Shown here in pieces: positions 59,263 to 64,000 of a stretch of 64,000 bases of DNA. The translations under genes and the position numbers were made by a program. Each line of letters begins with the position of its first letter. The stretch's first letter is position 1. The notes beneath the pieces were generated by a model. It did no database searches. It saw nothing but the letters and a program-made list of their open reading frames with translations, and was not told the origin of the DNA. Source of the stretch: G963667915 sp965197385 (GTDB taxonomy: Bacteria > Acidobacteriota > Vicinamibacteria > Vicinamibacterales > UBA823); assembly GCA_965197385.1 (NCBI GenBank), contig CBDANA010000005.1, forward strand, positions 200,739-264,738. The letters are read 5' to 3'.

Positions 59263-60486
59263 ATGTCCACGACCAACATGCGGCCGATTCGGGAAACGAT
59301 TCCGCTGGATCTCGCGCTGGCGCTCATCGAGGAAGCGACGGCGCCGCTGGAGCGCACCGAGCGAATCCGGCTCGACGGCGCCGGCGGGCGCGTCGCGGCC
59401 GCCGACGTCGTCTCGGAGCAGCAAGTACCACCGTTCGACCGCGCGGCAATGGACGGGTTCGCAGTCATCGCCGAAGACACGTTCGGCGCGGGTCGCGATC
59501 AACCCGCGCTCTTGAAATGGATCGAAACACTCTACACCGGTGAGACACCTCGGCAGCCCGTCGGGCGGGGCCAGTGCATCCAGATTGCGACCGGCGCCCC
59601 GATGCCGGTCGGTGCGGATGCCGTCGTCATGGTCGAGGTGACGGACCGGGGCGACGGTGACGAGGTGCGTATCTTCACGCCGGTGTATCCCCGGCAGCAT
59701 GTCGGACGGAAAGGCGCCGACATCGCGCCTGGGCAGACGCTCGTGCGGCGTGGCGATTTGCTTGGCGCCGCACGGGTCGGCGCGCTGGCGGCCATCGGCG
59801 TGGCCGACGTCGAAGTGTACGCGCGACCGTCGGTCGCGCTACTATCCACCGGCGATGAGATCGTCGAACCAGGCCGGGCGCTTGGGCCGGGTCAGATCTA
59901 CGACATCAACCGGTACACGCTGGAAACGATCGTCCGGAGTCACGGCGGCGTTCCGGTCGAGCACCCGACCGCTGCCGATACGCTGGACAACCTGACGACC
60001 GCCGTGGACGCCTGCGCCGAGCACGATCTGCTCGTCTTCTCCGGTGGGAGCTCGGTCGGCGAGCGCGATCTGATCTTGGATGTTCTCCAGCACCGCGGCG
60101 AGGTGCTGTTCCACGGCATCGCCGTCAAGCCGGGCAAGCCGACCGTGTTCGGGCGCATCGGCCGGATGCCGGTCCTCGGCATGCCGGGCTACCCCACGTC
60201 CTGCCTGTCGAACGCCTACCTGCTCCTCGTCCCGATGCTTCGCCGGCTGGCCCAGCTTCCGCCGTACCGACCCCAGATGGTGACCGTGCCGCTGGCGGAG
60301 CGCATCGTCTCCACCACTGGCCGCCACCAGTTCTACACCGTTCGGTTGGAGGACGGCCGTGCGGTGCCCGCGTTCAAGGCCTCGGGAGACATCACGAGCA
60401 TGTCGCTGGCCGACGGCTACATCGAGATCTCCGCCCAGACCGACATCGTGGAAAAGGGCGAGACGGTCGCCGTCAAACTGTTCTGA
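59263..60486 (+). CDS. moeA: Molybdopterin molybdotransferase
   Basis: 407 residues. It has PPFDRAAMDGFAV, GRGQCIQIATGAPMPVGADA, YPRQHVGRKGADIAPGQTLV, ALLSTGDEIVEPG, YDINRYTLETIVRSHGG, FSGGSSVGERDLILDVL and IAVKPGKPTVFG, all standard for MoeA. It inserts molybdate into adenylated molybdopterin. The C-terminal domain IV (PAFKASGDITSMSLADGYIE) is complete. The operon with the MogA/MoaB gene implies use of a molybdoenzyme somewhere in the genome. Confidence 0.95.
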   Translation: MSTTNMRPIRETIPLDLALALIEEATAPLERTERIRLDGAGGRVAAADVVSEQQVPPFDRAAMDGFAVIAEDTFGAGRDQPALLKWIETLYTGETPRQPVGRGQCIQIATGAPMPVGADAVVMVEVTDRGDGDEVRIFTPVYPRQHVGRKGADIAPGQTLVRRGDLLGAARVGALAAIGVADVEVYARPSVALLSTGDEIVEPGRALGPGQIYDINRYTLETIVRSHGGVPVEHPTAADTLDNLTTAVDACAEHDLLVFSGGSSVGERDLILDVLQHRGEVLFHGIAVKPGKPTVFGRIGRMPVLGMPGYPTSCLSNAYLLLVPMLRRLAQLPPYRPQMVTVPLAERIVSTTGRHQFYTVRLEDGRAVPAFKASGDITSMSLADGYIEISAQTDIVEKGETVAVKLF

Positions 60487-60504
60487 GGAGCCTCGAAACC
60501 AAAG

Positions 60505-60972
60505 CTAGCGGGCGCGGCCGACCTGCTTCGCGTATTCCGCTTCCAGGATGTCGGCCGTCAGCAGGTCGAATGCACCGGCCATGCGCCGGAACCGCCCTCG
60601 GAGCTCGGCGTGGCAGCGGTAGCACACCGTCACGTCGCCCAGCCGGCGGTACACCACCAGGTCGATGAATGCGGCGGCAGCCAGGATGCCGTAGGCGACC
60701 AGATCCATTCCGTAGCCGTAGAACACGGCGCTGATCGTCGCTCCGACGATGACGCAGGCGAGACCCATCTTCGGGTCGAAGTCCTTCCGGACATAGAAAT
60801 CCCGGCCGCGGCAGACCGGGCAGGCGTCCACCGCCACGTCCTTCGCGACGGCGTCGGTCACCGTCAGCGGAATCACCCGACGGCAGCTACCGCACGCGAT
60901 GTAGTCGGGCGCATCGGCGGCACGCACCGGCAACGCGGCGTCGCACCCTGGACACTTGACGGTCACTTCCAT
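60505..60972 (-). CDS. Zinc-ribbon membrane protein of unknown function
   Basis: 155 residues from ATG 60972 (MEVTVKCPGCDAALPVRA). Three CxxC knuckles are visible: CPGC with CGSC, CPVC, and CYRC. Two close TM helices lie near residues 70-112 (GLACVIVGATISAVFYGYGM, DLVAYGILAAAAFIDLVVY). It seems to be a membrane-anchored protein with cytosolic zinc ribbons. It follows another membrane-protein gene on the same strand after 17 bp, probably in one operon. Confidence 0.8.
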   Translation of the reverse strand: MEVTVKCPGCDAALPVRAADAPDYIACGSCRRVIPLTVTDAVAKDVAVDACPVCRGRDFYVRKDFDPKMGLACVIVGATISAVFYGYGMDLVAYGILAAAAFIDLVVYRRLGDVTVCYRCHAELRGRFRRMAGAFDLLTADILEAEYAKQVGRAR

Positions 60973-60989
60973 CGAACAGTCAGCCGGCG

Positions 60990-61799
60990 TCAGACCGGCA
61001 CCGACGTCGACAGGTACAGATACTTGGCGAGCACCTCGCCGACGATGACGGTGAAGAAGTCCACGTAGAGGATGCCCGTCGCGGACTGGGTCGAACGAAT
61101 CTTTGCCGTTTCCCAGGTGAGGTAGGCCAAGACGGCCGGCCCGAGCAAACCGAACAGCACCCGCTGCCAGAAGAACACGCCGGCACTGGACAAGACGTAG
61201 CGCTGGAAGCTCGGGCCGAGCCCGGGCTCCCACCCGACTATGGCGATCCAGACCGCCGCCAGCACGACGAGGGTGCGCGCAATCGTCGAGCCGATGTGGA
61301 ACTTGACCATGCCCTGCAAGAGCGCGATGTCGAGCGACGGCAGGATCAGATACCAGTGGCCGAGAATCATCGCCGTACAGGAGCCTCCCATCAGCGCCGC
61401 CGACGTCAGGAAGCTAGCCACCGCCAAGGCGGTTGGCGCGACCGTCAACGACGAGCCGAGGGCCAGCGCCTGCGCCATCAGCGTGGCTAGGCCGCCGGCC
61501 GACGCCAGCCACAAGAGACCGGACCGGAGTGCCGCCAGCGCCCGTCCGATCGTGACCCAATAGACGACGAGCGAGCCGAGGGTGACGACGAGCGCGCCGA
61601 GGGCGACGCCCGACGCGACTCCGCCGAGGACTGACGGCTCCGGCCGAAACGCGAGCCCGATCACGAGCAGCGCGACCGCCAGGCCCGCGTTGAAGCGAAA
61701 AAACTTGACGCCCGCCGCGCGAGACACGAGCAGCATCGTCCAGACGATGCCGATGCCCAGGTGGGTCAGAAACAGGAACAGGATGACGGAAAGCGACAT
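60990..61799 (-). CDS. Polytopic membrane protein of unknown function
   Basis: 269 residues from ATG 61799 with about eight TM helices (SVILFLFLTHLGIGIVWTML at the start; LVLAAVWIAIVGWEP later) and few charged residues. Conserved-looking membrane residues include HWYLILPSLDIALLQGMVKF. An in-frame ATG at 61841 would add 14 basic residues. No family is recognised. It is upstream of, and probably co-transcribed with, the zinc-ribbon membrane protein gene. Confidence 0.78.
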   Translation of the reverse strand: MSLSVILFLFLTHLGIGIVWTMLLVSRAAGVKFFRFNAGLAVALLVIGLAFRPEPSVLGGVASGVALGALVVTLGSLVVYWVTIGRALAALRSGLLWLASAGGLATLMAQALALGSSLTVAPTALAVASFLTSAALMGGSCTAMILGHWYLILPSLDIALLQGMVKFHIGSTIARTLVVLAAVWIAIVGWEPGLGPSFQRYVLSSAGVFFWQRVLFGLLGPAVLAYLTWETAKIRSTQSATGILYVDFFTVIVGEVLAKYLYLSTSVPV

Positions 61800-61889
61800 G
61801 TATCGGGACCGGCCGGCGCGGGGCGACGGACGGTTCCGCATGGGGAGCCGGCAGCGCCGGCTTCCCGATGGTGTGCGGATTCGAATTAC

Positions 61890-62489
61890 CTACCCGAGGC
61901 GCGCGTTGACCCCGGCCCAGTTGACGACGTTCCACCAGGCACTGATGTAATCGGGGCGGCGGTTCTGGTAGTTCAGGTAATATGCGTGCTCCCAGACGTC
62001 GAGGCCGAGAATCGCCCGCTGCCCATCCATGAGCGGGTTGTCCTGATTCGGCGTGCTCGTGATCGACAGCGCCCCGCCGTCCGCCACGATCCACGCCCAG
62101 CCGCTGCCAAACCGCCCCATCGCCGCTTTCGCGAACTGTTCCTTCAAGCCATCGAAGCTCCCGAATGACGACGTGATCGCGTCGGCGACCTTGCCGGTCG
62201 GCGCGCCGCCGGCGTTCGGTCCCATGACCTGCCAGAACAACGAATGGTTCCAGTGGCCACCGCCGTTGTTGCGGACCGCCGTCCGGATGTCCTCGGGCAC
62301 GCTGGCCAGGTCCCGGACCAGATCGTCGAGGCTCTTCCCCTGGAGCGCCGGATGCTTCTCGAGGGCCGCGTTCACGTTCTTCACGTAGGCCGCATGGTGC
62401 TTGTCATGATGAATCCGCATCGTCTGTTCGTCGATGTGCGGCTCGAGCGCGTTGTAGGCGTACGGCAGCGGTGGCAATTCGTGAGCCAT
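61890..62489 (-). CDS. sodA: Superoxide dismutase (Fe/Mn)
   Basis: 199 residues from ATG 62489, preceded by AAGGAGACGCTC. Metal ligands are in MRIHHDKHHAAY (His), HWNHSLFWQVM (His), and LGLDVWEHAYYLNY (Asp and His). The enzyme dismutates superoxide in the cytoplasm. The Fe/Mn choice cannot be made with certainty; GGGHWNHSLFW is common in Mn/cambialistic types. It follows nadA after 60 bp. Confidence 0.95.
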   Translation of the reverse strand: MAHELPPLPYAYNALEPHIDEQTMRIHHDKHHAAYVKNVNAALEKHPALQGKSLDDLVRDLASVPEDIRTAVRNNGGGHWNHSLFWQVMGPNAGGAPTGKVADAITSSFGSFDGLKEQFAKAAMGRFGSGWAWIVADGGALSITSTPNQDNPLMDGQRAILGLDVWEHAYYLNYQNRRPDYISAWWNVVNWAGVNARLG

Positions 62490-62549
62490 GAGCGTCTCCT
62501 TCATACGGTCGCCGTTCCGGCGACCGGACAGAGTCAAGAGTCTGGAAGT

Positions 62550-63680
62550 TTACTGGATCGACAGCATCCGGTCGAGGGCCGTGCGCGTCCAGTGTTTCTG
62601 ATCGTCGGGCACGATGATCTGATTGTGCACATCTCCGTCGACGAGCCCTTCGAGCACCCAGCACAGGTGGTTGGGTGACACGCGGAACATGGTCGAGCAG
62701 AGGCACCCGAAGGCGTCCAGCGTCATGACGGTCCGTTCCGGCGCCAGTTGCTGCGCCAGGCGATTCACGAGATGAATCTCGGTGCCAACGGCCCAGGTCG
62801 ATCCCGGCTCGCTCTCGCTGACCTGGCGGATGATCATCTCGGTGGAGCCGCTGGCATCGGCCGCCTGCACGACATCCCAGGTGCACTCCGGATGGACGAT
62901 CACCCGAACACCGGGATGGGTGCGGCGCACCTGATCGATCTGTGCCACCGAGAACCGCGTGTGCACCGAGCAATGCCCCTTCCACAGGATCATCTTCGCG
63001 GCGTTGACATCGTCGGGGCGCAAACCGCCCATCGGCAGCTGCGGATCCCAGACGACCATTTCGTCCAGCGGCACGCCAAGAGCGTAGGCGGTGTTACGGC
63101 CGAGATGCTCGTCGGGCAGGAACAGGACGCGCTCGCCGCGCGCCCACGCCCACCGCAGCGTCGCGGCGGCGTTGCTCGACGTGCAGGTCGCGCCGCCCTC
63201 CCGTCCGCAGAACGCCTTGATGGCCGCCGCGGTGTTCATGTAGGTCACCGGGACGACCCCGCCGATGCCCATCTCCTCCAGCTCGCGCCAGCAGATCTCA
63301 AGGTCGTCCGGCGCCGCCATGTCGGCCATCGAGCAGCCGGCGGCCAGGTCCGGTAGGACGACCTTCTGGTGCGGCGCGCGCAGGACGTCAGCGCTCTCGG
63401 CCATGAAGTGCACGCCGCAGAACACGATGAACTCGGCGCGCGAGCGGCCGGCCGCGGCCTTGGCCAGCTGGAGCGAGTCGCCCGTGTAATCGGCGAACTT
63501 GAACACCTCGTCGCGCTGGTAATGATGGCCGAGAATCACCAGACGATCGCCCAGCATGGCGCGCGCCATGGTGATCCGGGCATCCAGCTCCACCTCCGAC
63601 ACGCCCAGATAGCGCTCGGGCAACGGCTGGCGCTCGCCAATCTGCGTCCGTTCGTAATCGTTGAGAACTTCCAGATCCAT
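62550..63680 (-). CDS. nadA: Quinolinate synthase
   Basis: 376 residues from ATG 63680; another ATG at 63716 would add 12 residues. The [4Fe-4S] ligands are in DLAAGCSMADM, HPECTWDVVQAA and LDAFGCLCSTMF. VILGHHYQRDEVFKFADYTG, FCGVHFMAESADVL and VTYMNTAAAIKAF are NadA motifs. The enzyme condenses iminoaspartate and dihydroxyacetone phosphate to quinolinate for NAD. The Fe-S cluster would come from the ISC genes at 43.9-45.9 kb. Confidence 0.95.
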   Translation of the reverse strand: MDLEVLNDYERTQIGERQPLPERYLGVSEVELDARITMARAMLGDRLVILGHHYQRDEVFKFADYTGDSLQLAKAAAGRSRAEFIVFCGVHFMAESADVLRAPHQKVVLPDLAAGCSMADMAAPDDLEICWRELEEMGIGGVVPVTYMNTAAAIKAFCGREGGATCTSSNAAATLRWAWARGERVLFLPDEHLGRNTAYALGVPLDEMVVWDPQLPMGGLRPDDVNAAKMILWKGHCSVHTRFSVAQIDQVRRTHPGVRVIVHPECTWDVVQAADASGSTEMIIRQVSESEPGSTWAVGTEIHLVNRLAQQLAPERTVMTLDAFGCLCSTMFRVSPNHLCWVLEGLVDGDVHNQIIVPDDQKHWTRTALDRMLSIQ

Positions 63681-63905
63681 CAGTCCGTCCCGCCGACATT
63701 GTGAAACTTTTCTCAATCTAGAAACGAGAAAAAGGCCAGACCCCGCGCCCGGACGACCGACCGGGTTAAGCCTGACGCTACGGGTATTCTAACACACGCG
63801 CGATTTGATCACCGCACTAAGAACCAAACGACGGGCAGCCCCCGAGCGTCAGTCGAGGGGCAGTCGCGCGATGCGGCGCTCCGGAGGAGTGCCCTCCGTC
63901 CTGCC
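63681..63905. other. Intergenic region right of nadA
   Basis: About 225 bp. It contains AGAAAAAGGCCAGACCCC, faintly like the GGGGTCTGACCCC palindrome at 54.65 kb, and AT-rich TATTCTAACACACG near 63784, a possible promoter element. No gene is supported. Confidence 0.4.
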
Positions 63906-64000
63906 CTACGAGGCTGGCAGCGAGACAACGTTGTAGAGGGTGTCGCGCTCCACCGGTTGGCGTCCGGCGGCGCGGATGAGCCGACCGATTTCGCCGGTAG
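63906..64000 (-). CDS. Radical-SAM futalosine enzyme (MqnE/MqnC-like), C-terminal fragment
   Basis: The window ends within this gene. The visible end reads TGEIGRLIRAAGRQPVERDT then LYNVVSLPAS and a TAG. The pattern I-R-x-A-G-x-x-P-V-x-R-D-T-L-Y is that of the C-terminus of aminofutalosine synthase or dehypoxanthine futalosine cyclase. With only about 30 residues the exact member cannot be fixed. It would agree with the MqnD-like gene at 48370. Confidence 0.5.
   Translation of the reverse strand, partial: TGEIGRLIRAAGRQPVERDTLYNVVSLPAS

Noticed and set aside
1..64000. CRISPR array or cas genes
   Set aside because: No regularly spaced identical repeats of 24-40 bp and no Cas proteins; the palindromic repeats are kilobases apart.
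1..64000. Prophage, integrase-type island or BGC
   Set aside because: No phage structural genes, tyrosine integrase, PKS or NRPS domains; only IS-type transposases are present.

Overview
The window is high-GC bacterial chromosome, most probably from an Acidobacteriota lineage such as Vicinamibacteria. That placement is an inference. It rests on TonB-dependent receptors and a secreted protein with carboxypeptidase-regulatory-like domains, an acidobacterial-style VWA protein, futalosine-pathway menaquinone genes (a MqnD homologue and a probable MqnE/MqnC end fragment) and a UbiE/MenG methyltransferase. No rRNA is present; there is one tRNA-Arg(ACG).

Layout. 1-6.2 kb is a transposon-damaged strip: an IS1380/IS256 chimera, a membrane-protein gene split by an IS3-family element, a 54-aa zinc-ribbon gene and an aminotransferase with its catalytic centre deleted. 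6.3-21.5 kb is housekeeping: M23 lipoprotein, DUF1015 plus serC, acyl desaturase, TonB receptor, rhomboid protease, pcnB, polA, ZIP transporter. 21.7-24.5 kb is a minus-strand operon of frameshifted tonB, a membrane protein and a VWA protein. 25-27.5 kb holds a deoxyhypusine-synthase-like gene and divergent queC/queD. 27.5-32.5 kb pairs a DtxR/MntR-type regulator with a divergent multicopper oxidase, ZIP transporter, cupredoxin and UbiE/MenG operon, with a 20-bp palindromic operator between them. 32.5-39.2 kb carries a CoA transferase, homoserine dehydrogenase, rmuC and a second TonB receptor. 39.4-45.9 kb is a sulfur/Fe-S island: cysteine synthase-rhodanese, a decayed cysM, a Mec-like JAMM peptidase, a CysO-MoeZ fusion, an IscR-like regulator, iscS, an iscU variant and iscA, with an IscR-type-1-like site at its head. 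46-54.5 kb has trehalose-phosphate synthase, mqnD, a second IS3-family element joining two truncated genes, an EamA transporter and an amidase lipoprotein. 54.6-56.5 kb is a second IS1380 copy with remnants. 56.6-64 kb has tRNA-Arg, a GH3 enzyme, mog/moaB and moeA, sodA/B and nadA.

The most unusual feature is a dispersed family of roughly 165-197-bp palindromic repeats with about 20-bp inverted ends, mostly beginning CTAGCAGCCCGTGGTGAAAG. There are six full copies, one 69-bp deletion derivative, one degenerate copy and several half copies. A central hairpin shows compensatory changes between copies, and one copy has wholly different ends that still pair. The repeats sit at gene borders, repeatedly supply the stop codon of the adjoining gene, and have become the 5' coding end of at least one lipoprotein gene.

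The sulfur island looks like one pathway. The ubiquitin-like CysO domain would be adenylated by the fused E1 domain and loaded with sulfur by a rhodanese. It would be used by a cysteine synthase and released by the JAMM peptidase, with cysteine then feeding IscS/IscU/IscA. SerC, elsewhere in the window, makes the phosphoserine that CysM-type enzymes use.
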